A stretch of 64,000 nucleotides of DNA from Miscanthus floridulus (Eukaryota; Streptophyta; Magnoliopsida; Poales; Poaceae): NCBI RefSeq assembly GCF_019320115.1, contig NC_089589.1, positions 17,175,641-17,239,640 on the forward strand, read 5' to 3'. Numbering within the stretch: position 1 is the first letter of the stretch; each line of letters starts with the position of its first letter. The notes beneath the pieces are model-generated. The model had not been told where the DNA came from. It was given only the letters and a program-made list of their open reading frames with translations, and searched no databases. This document shows positions 24,001-36,986 of this stretch, in pieces. The position numbers and the translations under genes were made by a program.

Positions 24001-25470
24001 ATATTTTTAAAGAGGAAAAGACATAGTATGAATAGCACAATTCATTTTCAAAAAATTAAAAAAAAAGCAAAAATGAAAAAACATGTGCTTCCAAAATGGA
24101 AACAACTGCATGTCATTAGATAATTAAAAGTGGACCAAAAGTGTTTGTTATTTATCATTTCTAGAATATTCTTGCTCATTGCCATGCCGGTGCTAGGGCA
24201 GACAGTAAACAATTACTGCTGCAAAACTAAAGTTGCAATGAAATAAATGTCAAGATCTTAAGAGCCTCAGGGACACTTGGATACCAATTCCTCAAGCCAG
24301 AATGATTAATTAAATAATCAAGCAAAAAGCAATATGGATATAAATTATAAAACCTAGATGGGTATGTTCAACGCTAATACTTTTACAATAAAAATGAAGT
24401 TAACTGCAACACAGAATTTAAGTAACTACTAAAGATAACAAATTGTGAAGGGCATAAAAGGAAGAGCACCTGAGCAAAGGAGAACCTAACGAAATTTCCA
24501 GAGCTCGTCATGTACTGCAATACAGTAACAGTATCCAGCGAGTGCAGTGCTCATGCAAACGAAAGCAAAGCAGAAAAGAGATCCAACTTCCACATGAACT
24601 TCTACAATAGCAAAATTTGCATAGCTAAGAACATACATACAGCGTTACGATAATAACAGAACTGATGTACAAGATGGAGATCCGTTCAGAACTTCAGATG
24701 AGCAAGGCCTGGCCCCCACACCTGTGCTTCCAACTGCTACACACAGTTCAAGATGATAGTGCTGATATTACGCTAGATGGGGTCGGTAGCACGACATTGT
24801 TGACCTGGATGAGGAACCTGTCAATGTAAGCCCTGACATAGATCTTTGGAGCAGCAGTGTCACTACTCACGTGGCAATAATTTGGCACATGATGACAGGC
24901 AGTACCACGGGAAGGTGATTGCTCCTTCTCGTTCAGTCCTTCTCAATCAGCAGAAGTCCCCACATGACCACGATCCATCCTTAAAACGTAGAAAACCTAT
25001 TGAGTTCTGACGACGACGACGATGACTAGGTGTCCAGTAACCTGAGCTGCCATCTTCATGAAGGAATGCGTGGATGGAGTCTCTGCAGGTCATGAGGTTC
25101 CTGTATTTATATCAGAACTTAGAAGACAAGCAGACTAAACCAAAAGTAAAATTTGAAATGTGGTGTTAAAGTGGCTATTCATTTAGGAAGTCGTCATCTA
25201 CATCCGGCAAATCACATCTGCAGTTAATCTTGTGAACCAATTCAGAGCAGACAGCCAGCAGAAGGAGCTCATCGCAAGGCGTTCCCGTGGCGCGCATGGG
25301 GCAGCACGACACAGGTCCACCGTGAAGAACCCTCCGTCGAAATTCGAAAACGCTCATGTTTCCTCGAAATCACCGGGGGGGTCAGGGGATGCAGAAACCG
25401 CGGCAGCACAAACGGGACGCGAGAACACACTGGACGGCACCTGCAATCTAGAGCGCCTGGGGCGGGGGAA
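21012..25470. other. Long intergenic stretch, no gene recognised
   Basis: The first 400 bp probably include the 3' UTR of the B3 gene. The rest is AT-rich, free of long ORFs, and shows no repeat boundaries that I could recognise. Minus-strand reading near 25000-25090 has a short open stretch (DSIHAFLHEDGSSGYW) that could be an exon of the transcript suggested at 25474-25790, but this is weak. Confidence 0.4.
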
Positions 25471-25473
25471 TGG

Positions 25474-25790
25474 CTAGTACCTCTCCCGGTCCCGGCGGGG
25501 GCATCGCGTCGAACACGAGCAGGCCGCGGTGCGGCGGCGCGACGAGGATGCGAGGGGCGGCGATCCGCCGCGCGGCCGGCCAGTGGGTGTGTGGGAGAAC
25601 GGCGAGTGGATGGAAATGGCGGGCCGGGCTAGCTTGGGCCTTGGGGTGCTAGCGTTAGGCGTTTGGAGTTTGGACCTGGAAGCCCAACAAAGGTATGGCC
25701 AGCCCAGGTTATCATCATGTGGAAAGGTTGGAAAATACCCATCTCTCTTGGGAAAATCAAAGGCCCGGTAGTTATATATAGGCCTTTTAT
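25474..25790 (-). promoter_or_regulatory. Possible minus-strand promoter and first exon
   Basis: On the minus strand a TATA-like ctatatataac sits near 25775-25785, within a cluster of aggcc and gggcc motifs of the site II type common in plant housekeeping promoters. Downstream is a GC-rich segment that reads RRIAAPRILVAPPHRGLLVF and FDAMPPPGPGE up to a gag|gtactag splice-donor-like site near 25479. No in-frame ATG precedes that reading except the internal one. No downstream exons could be assigned with confidence, so this may be a non-coding or decayed transcript. Confidence 0.3.
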
Positions 25791-25890
25791 TAGGCCTCAC
25801 TTAGTTGTTGGATTTTGGGACACGAATTGCTACTTTGGCCCAAGCGATCTCAATCAATGTCCCACGAGCAGAATAGCTGACTTCCTCTCT

Positions 25891-25913
25891 CAAAAAAAAA
25901 AAAAAAAAAAAAA
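25891..25913. repeat. A homopolymer
   Basis: A run of about 23 A after ctctc, interrupted only at its end by gaacc. No target duplication was found around it, so it is listed as a simple repeat. Confidence 0.7.
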
Positions 25914-26045
25914 AGAACCGAAAAGCTGACTCCCCTCTCCAGGAGCCTGGATCTTGTGTGGTTGTTTTCTTGTAAAGGAAAACACATGCTGCTGCAGAGA
26001 TTGTATACCATTATTACATAAGAAGGATTCATGGAGTGAGAAATA

Positions 26046-26181
26046 TTCCCCTTTGTTCTAAATTATAAGTCACTCTGACTTTATCCTTTGTTATCCATTT
26101 AGACCTGCACTATATTTAGATGCATAACTTTTGTTACGTTTTCGGAAAAGTCAAAACGACTTATAATTTGAAACAAAGGAG
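26046..26181. mobile_element. Stowaway-like MITE
   Basis: Ends ttcccctttgttc and gaaacaaaggag with TA nearby on both sides; the interior shows inverted aaattataagtc and gacttataattt arms. Confidence 0.7.
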
Positions 26182-26688
26182 TAATAAAACCATAAAAATA
26201 TTCTATATCTAAATATGTGACTCCCACCATCTTATGCTTCTTGAGTGACTAAGCACACTTGTACCTGTACCCCTTATATTGGGTATGAAACATAGTAACA
26301 TACTCGTCAGAAGTTAACATAGGAAAGGTCTTGGTCTAGAGTCTTCGTACGGCTGCTGAATATGTCGTATGTGCCATTGCAGAGCCTGCTTCTATAATCA
26401 AAGCAAGCAGCCTGGCCTCTTCATCTCTTTTTCTTCCCTCTCCTTCCCATATTTGTCTCATGGGCTAGATTCCACCACGTATCACACTGTCATGATGGCC
26501 TGCTCCTAGTGACTCATGCAGCTTGGTGCCATCATTCTACTATGTTGTTTGATGGACAACGTGCTCCCCCAGACCGCCATGACCCTACAACACATCAAAG
26601 CAACCGCGTGTGGCTTGCAACTTGTCGAGCCCGACAACACCACTTCATGTGTGCCCACCGCCGATTGGGTGGACCTAGTACACAATGA

Positions 26689-26810
26689 GCGGGGGCACGT
26701 GCCCCACTCCAATTCTTGGTTTGCAAAGAAAATATACCCTCTTTCGTGTAGTTGCAGATGTCCATTAACAACAAGTCGTCATTTAAATTTTATGCTAATT
26801 CTGCGCCGTG
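26689..26810. mobile_element. MITE-like element, copy A
   Basis: Starts gcgggggcacgtgcccc and shares attcttggttt, ctttcgtgtagttg and cgtcatttaaattttatgct (with changes) with copy B at 27775-27926. The end ctgcgccgtg is an eroded version of that copy's cgcccctactg. Confidence 0.5.
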
Positions 26811-27774
26811 AAAACAAACTGAATGGATTAAGCTTCTTTGGAATGAAGCTTAACTGTTGTTGTTCACGTGGGCGAAATCTTTACCTGATGGAGACTCATT
26901 CCCTTGGCAGCCTGTGATGCTCTCGCTTTTTGGTACACGGGCGAAAATGATCGAACAGAGAAAAGCCCGAAGGTAGCTAACTTTTTGTTTTTATTCAGTA
27001 TTCTAGCATGTTTAGGTTTTTATTTATACATTGATATGCCAATCTATCCAGTTCGTGCTAAATCAGGAGTCAATAAACGACTAAAGGAGATTCTGGATAC
27101 CGGTCTTCTCCAATGCGGTGACAAGAAGCTTGCAATGGAGCTCTTCGTCGAACTCAACCGTGCTACCATTGGCATCCCCGGAGACACGGAGCCTTGGTTG
27201 ATTTGGTCTCTGACGAGGAAGCCAACGAAGGCGTGGCTGAGAGCCCTGCTGATGGCACTGCCAATGGCACCACCAGCAGTGAGGAAGACACGGAGGGTGG
27301 GCCCATCGGAGGTGAAAGTCCCCATATGAGCTCGTCTCCAAGCGTGTAACCAGCTTTGGTGACAATGACATTTCGTTGTGATTGCGGCTCGGACTATTCA
27401 CCTTGTCGACAACAATCACCTAGCTTCTTTTGTTTGTATCTCATCCATTATCAATCATCTAGCTTCTTTTGTTTGTAGCTCATCCATTATCTCTAAGTAC
27501 TATCAAATTGAAATTTCATTCTTGTAAATTCATGTTATAGTACATCATGTCTTCTGCAAGGACATTGGGTCAATTCTAGCGTTTCTAGGGCTTTTGTGGA
27601 TTATGAATGATTCAAAAAATCTCTCAAGCAAGTCTTCGATCCCGCTATCTTTAGAACGAAAACTACTCCCAAAATATCCCGAACTGATCCGCTCGAGCTT
27701 TTTTCTTTTACCTTCCTTTATAAGGAACTTGTGATTTTTTAGAATTCAAAAAGTGAGTACGTGGGCACTGGGAG

Positions 27775-27926
27775 CAGGGGCACGTGCCCCCACTCAAATT
27801 CTTGGTTTCTAAAAAAATATGTTTTCTTTCATGTAGTTGTAGAAAATATGTCTTCTTTCATGTAGTTGTAGAGGTCCAATAGTAACAGGCCGCCACTTAA
27901 ATTTTGTGCTAGTTCCGCCCCTACTG
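27775..27926. mobile_element. MITE-like element, copy B
   Basis: Starts caggggcacgtgcccc and ends ccgcccctactg, so the outer GGGGC and GCCCC are inverted, as in hAT-type MITEs. It contains an internal partial repeat (ctttcatgtagttgtaga twice). The flanking 8 bp match only imperfectly. Confidence 0.5.
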
Positions 27927-28179
27927 ATTGGAGCCCTCTCTCATGCGCGTGAGATCAACATCGCTGCAGGTCGTGATAAAGCCATGTGCCTGGAGCCCTT
28001 CCATGCCTTATTATTGATCTGTCATGCATTCCATAGAACCCGGGAGACATGAAGCAGAGATTTTATATGCTCGCTTGTACGATAGTCGAGAACCAGAGTT
28101 ATAACGCTAAGTATTGGAATTTGGAAGAAGAGCAGATAGACAGAAAGGAAACGATGGGTCAGGGAGCGGAGTAATCGCA

Positions 28180-28229
28180 TGACTGGACGTCTAACGTGAT
28201 TGCTTGACTGGACGTCTAACGTGATTGCT
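28180..28229. repeat. 25-bp perfect tandem duplication
   Basis: Two adjacent perfect copies of a unit starting tgactggacgtctaacg, at 28180-28204 and 28205-28229. Confidence 0.9.
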
Positions 28230-28712
28230 TATTTGCTTGAGGTTGCACTGTCAAGACGCTAGTGGAGTTTGTTGTAATTCAGTGTGAATTAAGTGTCGTG
28301 CTGTTAAGAGCAGGGGTAGAGCCATGTTTAGATGGGAAAAATGGGTGGAGACAATACCCACCATGTACCCGTGGACACCCATTGTAGATTCTTGGTTACG
28401 TGTCCATCCATATCATGTAACAAGCTATGATTTTTTCTTTCAAACTAACTCTCTTTAACCAGGGGCGGAGGGCCTGATAGGGCACCTTGGCTCTGCTGTG
28501 GATGCCCACCCTGAGTAGTCTCGGTAGCCATGGATTGATGGATGCAAGGTTGAAGAAGAAGAAGGTCTGCTGCTGCTATTGAACGTCTAAAACTGACCGC
28601 ATCGCATGAGGAAGAGGAAGAAGACTAGTACTGAACCGTTACTTAGCTTCGTTAGGTAGCCTTTGGGCTTGACGGGTACCTTATGGGCTTGTGGCTTGTG
28701 GGCTGCAATGGT

Positions 28713-29903
28713 TGTAGGATCTTTGGTTAACCTAGAGAGGGGGTGAATAGGCCTGTTAAAACAAAACTTGAACTTTTGTCAAATTCAACCCGCGGCACTA
28801 CCGAGCCAGAACAGCGGCACTACCGCACCTGCAGACAACTTCGTGATGAAATTCAAAATCTATAAAAGGAAACTTGGATCCAAGAGGTTACTGAGGTCCC
28901 TGTAGGTATATTGAACACAGATCGACAGCAAGAAGTGGTAGGAACACCACACACAAGTAGATCGACCTCAAACCCTAGAAATCACCTCAACAACAATATG
29001 AATCACAAGAATGTAAAGCAAGCACAAGGTAATATAATGATTTATCCCATGGTTTAGCTCACCACTAAGGCTTGCCTAAGTCCACGTTGTTGAGGTTAGC
29101 CACTAAGACTTATGGCTTTCTAACCCTTCCTCGTTCTCAAGTCAAGAGACTTAACTCTTGAAATAAGGGGTGAGTTTACTAGCTGCAAGAGTTGGTTACA
29201 AACCTCCCGGGGCTGCCACACAAGTTGACAAGTTCCACGGACGACGCTCTAGCCAGCTAGGAGCCAAGCTCCAAGAGTAACAAACACAACCGCCGATAAA
29301 AAATGTGAACCAAGTGCTCTTTAGAGTTTGAGAATCAGTAGATCTGCTCTCTAATCGAGTTTGGCATCTTTTTCTCTCAAGGATTGATGGAGAAATCAAT
29401 AGAGAAGCTTGGGGAGCTCAAGGTCACCAATGGAGGAGAGAGAGAAGCACTTTTCTGATTCTGCTCGAACTGAATGGTTGGGGAAGTAGAGAGAGACATT
29501 GGGGAGGAAGGGAAAAGGTATAAACCCCCCCTAGCCTCCAACGGTCACTTAAGTGGCGGCAGAATCAAATTCAAAACATCAATGTTAAGAGTGAAGTGCT
29601 AGCTGTCTTGGCTATGAAACTAAGAATATATGTGTAGGATTGAGCACTTGGTAGCACATGTTAGCTTAAGCATTGTGTCCCCCTTTATAGTACGATTTTT
29701 TCTATACTCAAATTCAAAATATAAAAGAATTTAAACATCCTTTGAATTTGAAGCCATCAACATTTATAATTGGGGGCTCCTTTGTTTCGTATAACATCCT
29801 CGATTATAGATTCCCTGCTTGTCATCTCAATAAATCTCATTAGTCCTCTAATTGCGTGATCATTATCACTAAAACCCACAATTAGGGCTTGATTGCACTT
29901 TCA
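28713..29903 (-). repeat. 3' LTR of the SIRE-type element
   Basis: 1191 bp. On the element's strand it begins TGAAAGTGCAATC and ends GATCCTACA, the TG and CA ends expected of an LTR. Its start follows directly on the purine-rich tract at 29904-29917. Confidence 0.85.
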
Positions 29904-29917
29904 ATCTCCCCCTTTTT
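29904..29917 (-). promoter_or_regulatory. Polypurine tract
   Basis: On the element's strand the sequence reads aaaaagggggagat immediately before the LTR's TG, the usual plus-strand primer of reverse transcription. Confidence 0.75.
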
Positions 29918-30818
29918 GTCATTGATGACAATCCAATTAGAGCTTACAAAAGATAAGAAATACATACTGAGATTTTTGAGCCATGGGTGTAGAGCCTCCC
30001 CCTAAATATGTGAATGAAAATTTTAAATTCTCAAATTGGCATAAGAGGCCAAGATTTATATTTTAGTGAAAATGATGGGCTCCCCCTACATCTATGCTCC
30101 TGTGGGGTGCAGAACACTGTGTCAAATATATAAACGTGATGCAAATAACAGTTTATGCACAACAAGTTTGCTATGACAGTTGGGTGTGGCACTGCCGCTA
30201 CTTAGCCACAGCACTGCCGTAGAGCGACACTGCCGGGCCTGGGTGCGGCACTGCCGCACTTGCTGCGACAGCACAGGTAAGAACAAGCACCACACAGCAT
30301 GTAACACATATAAAGAAGTACATTCTAGCATAGATATATGTCAAGCTACATCATAGATTAATACATGTCCATATCCCACACATATAGAGTACATAGGTAG
30401 TAATATTACACAAACTAGAGTTTTGAGAGACTCTCAAATTCTCACCTAACAAAGACTACTCTCAACGGATAGAACATAAAACTCTAGCTATAGCAAACTC
30501 TCTATGGCATCGAAAAAGTGTTGACCCCTCTAATTTTCTCCCCCTTTAGCACAAAGCACCAAAAAGCGAAGAAAAGAAGAAAGACCAACAACTCAATCCT
30601 CCTCTTCTTGGATGTTCTCCCAATCGACATCATCGCCACAAGTAGCTCCACCAGCACCTACAGTAGCCCCCCCCACCATCATCATCATCGTCATCGTCGT
30701 CGGAGGACACCACCGCCCTCCCTTGGCGATGGGTGGTCAAAGTGTGGCACTTACGCCTAGTGCTCCTCCTCAAGGACTGCAAGGTAGTGCTCAACATCGT
30801 GTGAGGGTCAAGCTCTGG

Positions 30819-32264
30819 CTACTCCTGCTGCTCATCCTCATCATCATCCTCAAAATCCGTGTCAGAGAGGGTAGGGAGGTTATCAAACCTCGGCGGTGAC
30901 TGAGCTAGAGGAAGGGGTGGTAGCCCTACATGCTCTCTAGCCTCCTGGTTGGCTTCATGGTTCTCCAACCGGTCCTCATATGCGGTCCTCACTGTATAGG
31001 TGCAAGTAGTGAAAATGGCCTTGATCCATTTCCCAAACTTCTCCATCTTCTTGTCCTTGTGAGACCTAGAGTGAGAGGACTCAGGTACATCTTCAACTGA
31101 TGGAGATCGTCTCACTGCCTTGCTGGCACCTGAGGCTTGGGTCTTCTCAATCTTATAGACGGTGTGGAGACCATCTTTGTCAAACTTGTAACCGGTGACC
31201 CTCTCAATCATGAACATGAGATAAGGGGCATAGGGCAGCCCCTTTCTCCCATCATCCATGGCATTCCTCAGCTCATGCCACATGAAGCGAGGGATATTGA
31301 ACCTGTTACCTCTAGGAGCAAACCTAGCAAGCACATTTCTCACATACCCATTAAGATCTAAAGCTGCTCCATCCTTGGGATTGATAGTGTGCCTGATTAG
31401 GTTGTTCAAGATGTAGTAGTAGCTTTGCAAGCCACTAACCTTGCCATCTGCATCTCTCCTGTCAATCCACATGTATGCAATGTCATAGATCTCAGCTCTA
31501 GCCTCATCATGGATATAAGTGAAGACCCGCTCCTCTTTACCAAAACTAAGGATCCGGTTGAAAGTCACAAAGTCAATCCGATAGTGTCATCCCTCAGTCA
31601 TGCAGTGTATCTCATCAGTATAGATGTCATAGAAGAAGCAAGCATGGAACTAGGCTAGCACTTCCTCATTCCAATTATACTAGAAGCTCATGATGTCAGT
31701 GAGGCCAAAAAACTCACAAGCCTTGATCCCTTTGTTGAACTCAGGATCATCCTTCTCCTTGATCTCCTCCCAATCAACATATTGCATCTTCACAATCTTG
31801 GACTTCATTGGGTTGAGGATCACTGAGGCATAAAAGTTGGAATAAAACTCATTCTAAAATCTGTAGTCCACCCCCAAATCCTTTGGCTACTCATAAGGAT
31901 TATTCTCACGTGCTTCTTCCACCATCTTCTATTTTCTCGCATAGTTGAGCACGGGATGAGCACGGGTGTCAACTGGATGCCACACGATCACCTTCTTAGG
32001 GTACTCTCTGATATAGCCTCTGTCAAACTCCTTAAGGTGAGGAGTGTCTGGACAAGCACCAGGAGGAATGGTGTGGCCAGCCATCTACAAATCCTCCTCT
32101 TCTTGGATCAATTGCTCTCTCCTCCCCCTATCTCGGACACCACCCCTAGCTGCTACACTGCTGCCACTAGCTGTCCTCCCATGACTATTGCAAGGGGCTT
32201 GCTTGTCACGAGGCTCAGTCAGCTTCCTCTTCCCCCTCCGATCATCTTCACCTCCGGAGGCCAT
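30819..32264 (-). pseudogene. Env-position ORF of the SIRE-type element
   Basis: From an ATG at 32264 to TGA at 30819, one reading frame of 482 codons is followed throughout, with six in-frame stops: TAG at 32085-32087, 31929-31931, 31887-31889, 31854-31856 and 31650-31652, and TGA at 31587-31589. The last 249 codons are open. N-terminal residues are basic (DDRRGKRKLTEPRDK); the middle is globular with many aromatic residues (YDIAYMWIDRRDADGKV, NIPRFMWHELRNAM); the C-terminal tail is acidic (DTDFEDDDEDEQQE). I see no signal peptide or clear membrane segment. Such extra ORFs of SIRE elements have been called envelope-like, but their function is unproven, and the label here rests on position only. 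Confidence 0.65.
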
Positions 32265-33435
32265 CTACGCAAAAACATAGACCAAAATAAGAAACTATAC
32301 AAATAAAGAGTAGAAGTTACCCTATAAAGCAAGTTAAGTACTCAAGAAGAGTCAAAGTATAAGCGAGGGGAGCAGCTGATGTGGTACTGCCCCTAGACAT
32401 GCAGCATGGCCACGCCTAGGAGTGGCACTGTCGCACCAGCTGTTTCACCAAGACTGCATTTTGCATCTTCTTGTCTACTGAACTTACTTCATAATTTAAC
32501 TCATAGCCCACTAAACAATCTCAGCAAGTATAAACATGCCTATGTCATCGATTCATCTAGATATGATTGAAAGAAAGCCTAGCAATCATGAATCTTGGCC
32601 TTGGGAGTTGAGTGAAATAGATAAAATGAGTCAACCATCGAACCAAGTGTTGAGCACTGCCAACTTTGCCATAGAGGTGCAGCACTATCGTGCTGAGGGC
32701 GTGGCACTGCCATAGCAGTTAATTTGGCTCCAATATTGAATCACAATTTGTACCTCAATCAATCCCTAAGGCACCATTCAAACTACTATCTACCTTCCAA
32801 TCAACCATCCAAGACAACTAGAATAGACACATTGCATAGATTAGGAAGGAATAGGGTTTCACCTATGGTTCTCGCAGATTGGAGAGGAAAGGGAGGAAAT
32901 GGCTCCGCCCAATAGCCTCAGCAGCTGTTGGCGATGAGGAAGAAGACCAGCAGCCACCGCGGCACCGCCAGGGCGTGGCACAGAAGCACGGCGACGGCAG
33001 GGCAGCGTGGACGAGCAATAGAGAGAGAGAGAGGGAGACACGTGTTGGGTGAAAGGGAGAGAGATAGAGTTACCTAGGGCCAGATGGGATAAGAGGAAAG
33101 AATGGGCCCCGCGGTAACTGACCGTTGTGGGCTAAATTCTAATTGGAATTCAAAGTGTGGCACTGCCGCTTGCCACACGTGGCACTACTGCGGGGCAGGC
33201 ACGACACAACCGCACTCCCCAGAACAGTGGGAATTAGCTACTAACTGAATAGCTCTAAATATATAGGATATGGACACATATCTCAATCACACTATGATCA
33301 GCAACAGATAATCAGTATAAACAATGATCATAATGCACTTGTAGCTTTTGATAAACATTTTGAAACACAATATTTAAACCTTTGCAATTCTTTTCTCCAA
33401 TCCATGCTAGTTCATCAATCAAGGTGTGCTATAGT

Positions 33436-36400
33436 TCAAACCACGTTACGAGAGTCAAGTATATTTAGCTCACTATGCAAAACACAAAACCTTAACTCAT
33501 TGTGAGGCTTAGTGCAGATATTGGCTAGTTGTTTTTTAGAGCTCACATGACAAATTTCGATATCTACTTTGGTTTTGTGGTCTCTCAAGAAATGATGTCG
33601 GATATCTATGTGCTTAGTTCTTGAGTGGCTTACGGGACTATTTACAAGCTTTATGGCACTTTCATTATCACACAATAATGGGATTTTGGTGAAGCGACAT
33701 CCAAAATCAAGAAGGGTTTACCTCATCCAAAGTAGTTGAGCACAACATGCACCGGCTATAACATACTCGGCCTCGGCGGTGAAAAGGGCTACATAATTTT
33801 TCTTCTTAGAACTCCAAGACACTAGGGACCACCCAAGGAATTGATATATCCCCGAAGTGCTTTTTTATCTACTTTATAACCGACGTAATTAGAATCTGAA
33901 TACCCAAGTAGATCGAACTTAGAGACCTTAGGATACCACAAGCCAAGGTTAGGAGTGTGTACTAAATATCTCAAGATTCTCTTAACGGCCACTAAGTGGC
34001 ACTCTTTCGGTTTAGCTTGAAATCTAGCACACATGCACACACTAAGCATAATATCAGGCCTACTAAAATCCTCTTGGTCATGATCCTACTAAAATCCTCA
34101 CAAAAAGAATGATTAGTACTACCAAATATTATGTCATCGACATATATTTGGTACACAAATATATCTTACCAACTTTATGAGTGAAAAGGGTAGGATCGGC
34201 TATGCCTATTTCAAAGCCTTGTTTAAGTAAGAATTCGTTAAGGCATTTATATCATGCTCTTGGTGCTTGTTTAAGCCCATAGAGTGTCTTTTGGAGTTTG
34301 TAGACATGGTCAGGAAACTTGGGATCTTCAAAGCCCAGTGGTTGCTCAACAGAGACAAGTTCTTGAATAGGCCCGTTGAGAAATGCACTCTTCACATCCA
34401 TTTGATATAGCTTGAAGTTGTGATGAGCGGCATAGGCTAGAAGCATTCGGATTGCTTCAAGCCTTACCACTAGTGCATATGTTTCTTCAAAGTCCAAGCC
34501 CTCTACTTGAGTGAAACCTTGAGCAACCAATCTTGCTTTGTTCCTTGTCACCACGCCATTCTCATCTTGTTTGTTGCGGAAGACCCACTTGGTGCCAATG
34601 ACATTGGTATTAGGTCATTCCACCAAGGTCCACACTTTATTTCTTTTGAAGTTGTTGAGATTTTCTTGCATGGCCATCACCCAATCTGGGTCTCCAAGTG
34701 CTTGTTCTACCTTAAGAGGTTCCAAAGAGAAAACAAACAAGTAATATTGGTAAAAGTTTGCTAAATGTGAATGAGTTGTTACCCCCTTTCGAAGACTCCC
34801 AAGGATGTTGTCAACGGGATAATCCTATTGTATTGTTTGCCTTAGCCTTGGATGCTCAATGGCCTCTTGTTCATCTTCTGGACCTTCATCATTTTCTTAC
34901 ACAAATATGGGTTGTAGGTCTTGTCCACAAGCTAGAGTCGAATCAGCTGCTGCTGATTGTGTAGGCGCGGCACTACCGCGTGTAGGTATTGCAGCAGGGG
35001 TCTGCTGCTGTTCAGCATCAGGTACGTCAGCAGAAATCAGTGCAGTAGCAACTTGAGGAACCTCCACTTCAGTGGCTTCATCTTCTTGTGATCTAATATC
35101 CCCAATAGCTAATTGCTTGATTGCTTCACATGGTGGATCATCCTTTCCTACAACACTTGAGTCAACTTGCTCTACTTGAGAGCCATTAAATTCATCAAAT
35201 ATCACGTCTACCGCAATCTCAACTCTTTCGGAGAATTTGTTGAATACACGATAGGCATGATCATTTGATCTATAACCAAGAAAAAAACCTTCATCAACTT
35301 TAGGTGCAAACTTAGAGGTTTTGGGTTTCTTGTTAAGTATGAAATACTTGTACCCAAACACTCTAAAGTAAGACACTTTAAGCTTGTTACCGGTTAGAAG
35401 CTCATATGAAGTTTTCTTCAACTTCTTGTGTAGGTAGATGCGGTTGATGGCATGGCAAGCAGTGTTGGCGGCATCGCACCAAAAGAGGTCGGGCATCTTG
35501 TACTCATCTAGCATTGTCCCTGCCATGTCAATGAGTGTATGATTCTTCCTCTCTACTACACCATTTTGTTGAGGGGTGTATAGAGTTGAAAACTCATTTT
35601 TGATGCCCTCTTCATCAAGAAATTCCTCAACTAGAGTATTCTTAAATTCGGTCCTGTTGTCGCTTCTCACTTTTTTTATGGGAAAACTAAACTCCTTTTG
35701 AGCTCTTCTAACAAATATCTTCACCTTCTCTTGAACTTGGCACTTGTCATACAAGAAAAATACCCAAGTGAAACGGGAATAGTCATCAACAATAACAAGA
35801 TCATATTTGTTACCCCTAAGACTTAGGTAGGCGACCGGTCCAAAGAGATCCATATATATTAGCTCCAATGGTTGCTTGGTGGTCATGATGATCTTTGGTG
35901 GGTGAGGTACGCCAACTTGCTTTCCGGCTTGACAAGCGCTATAAATTCTATCTTTCTCAAAGTGAACATTTGTTAGTCCAAGGATGTATTCATCTTTTAG
36001 AACTTTGGCCAAGTTTCTCATCCCAATATGGGCTAGTCGATGATGACAAAGCCAACCCATGCTAGATTTTGCCACTAAACAAGTTTCAAGATTAGCTTTA
36101 CTTTTGTTGAAATCAACTAGGTATAGCTTATTCTTTAGTCGACCCATAAAGACACTAGAGGAATCATTCCTTTTAAAGACTTCCACACCCTTATCCATAA
36201 AGAGACAATTGTAGCCCATCTCACACAAATGAGAAACGGACAACAAATTGTAACTTAACGAATCAACATATAATACATTTGTAATTGAATGCTCAAGGGT
36301 TATAACAACTTTACCGAGACTAATCACATCCCCTTTGAATTGTCTCAAAAAACAATATTTTCATTTGAGTACGTCATCGACGAATATGAACAGAACATAC

Positions 36401-36472
36401 TCCTTTCTCCGGTCATATGATTTGTACATCCGCTATCAAGCACCCAACTTGATCCACCGGAGAAGTATGCCT
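33436..36472 (-). pseudogene. Copia pol: protease, integrase, reverse transcriptase, RNase H
   Basis: The retrotransposon polyprotein that matures Gag and copies and inserts the element. Protease: SSWVLDSGCTNHMTG, with the active-site DSG at 36429-36437. Integrase, in an open frame 36348-34897: the HHCC zinc region (HRLAHIGMRNL, YSACQAGKQ), then the rve core (MDLFGPV, VDDYSRFTW, VRSDNRTEF, PQQNGVVERKN). The first Cys of the CxxC pair is Tyr here, and the usual DNGTEF reads [51 protein letters not shown], then a TGA at 34252-34254 in place of a conserved Trp. A YVDD reads at 34133-34144 in a shifted frame. RNase H: LLGYSDSNYVG and CDNESAIKL, ending near 33436. Multiple breaks make it non-functional. 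Confidence 0.88.
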
Positions 36473-36986
36473 GCAAAATAAGTTTAGTTGCTAGATTTAG
36501 GTCACCAACTTGACTTGGGGCCTTGCATGTTAGTCACAAGAAACTTATGAACCCAAATAGAAGTATTCCTATATATGTTGGTTTCCTTTCCAACATATTT
36601 GGCAACCACTTTTCCACTATTATTGTTCTTCAAAACAAAGCATGATGTCAAGCTTTATCGAGGTGCATGGGTCTTTGGTTGATAGGCATACTTGCTCTTG
36701 GTGCCCCACATTGATTCCTTAGGCTTTTGAAAAACCTGTTTCTGCTGGAACACCTTCTTCCTGGGCTTAGTTTGATTAGGAACAGAATTGGTAGCTTTCC
36801 TATTTTTGTGGGGCGTGACACTACCGTGGGCTATGCAGGCTGATCTATACTAATTCTGTCTTTCCTCTCAAACTGCACACACTCATAGTCATTCACTATC
36901 ATTTTTCCATTTGTCTTGGCTCCTTGTGTGTGTCCAAGCACATACTTAATTGAGGGATGTCTTCCTTGCTTGTATTATGGCCTTTT

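Larger units (their letters stand above)
26182..28712. other. Repeat-rich spacer, no gene recognised
   Basis: Contains the two related elements listed separately, a 25-bp tandem duplication, and short open frames at 26516-27329 that I do not recognise. The frame at 26904-27329 is open for 141 codons but shows no motif. Confidence 0.35.

Noticed and set aside
26904..27329. 141-codon plus-strand ORF
   Set aside because: No motif, no splice or promoter context, and an equally open frame on the opposite strand.
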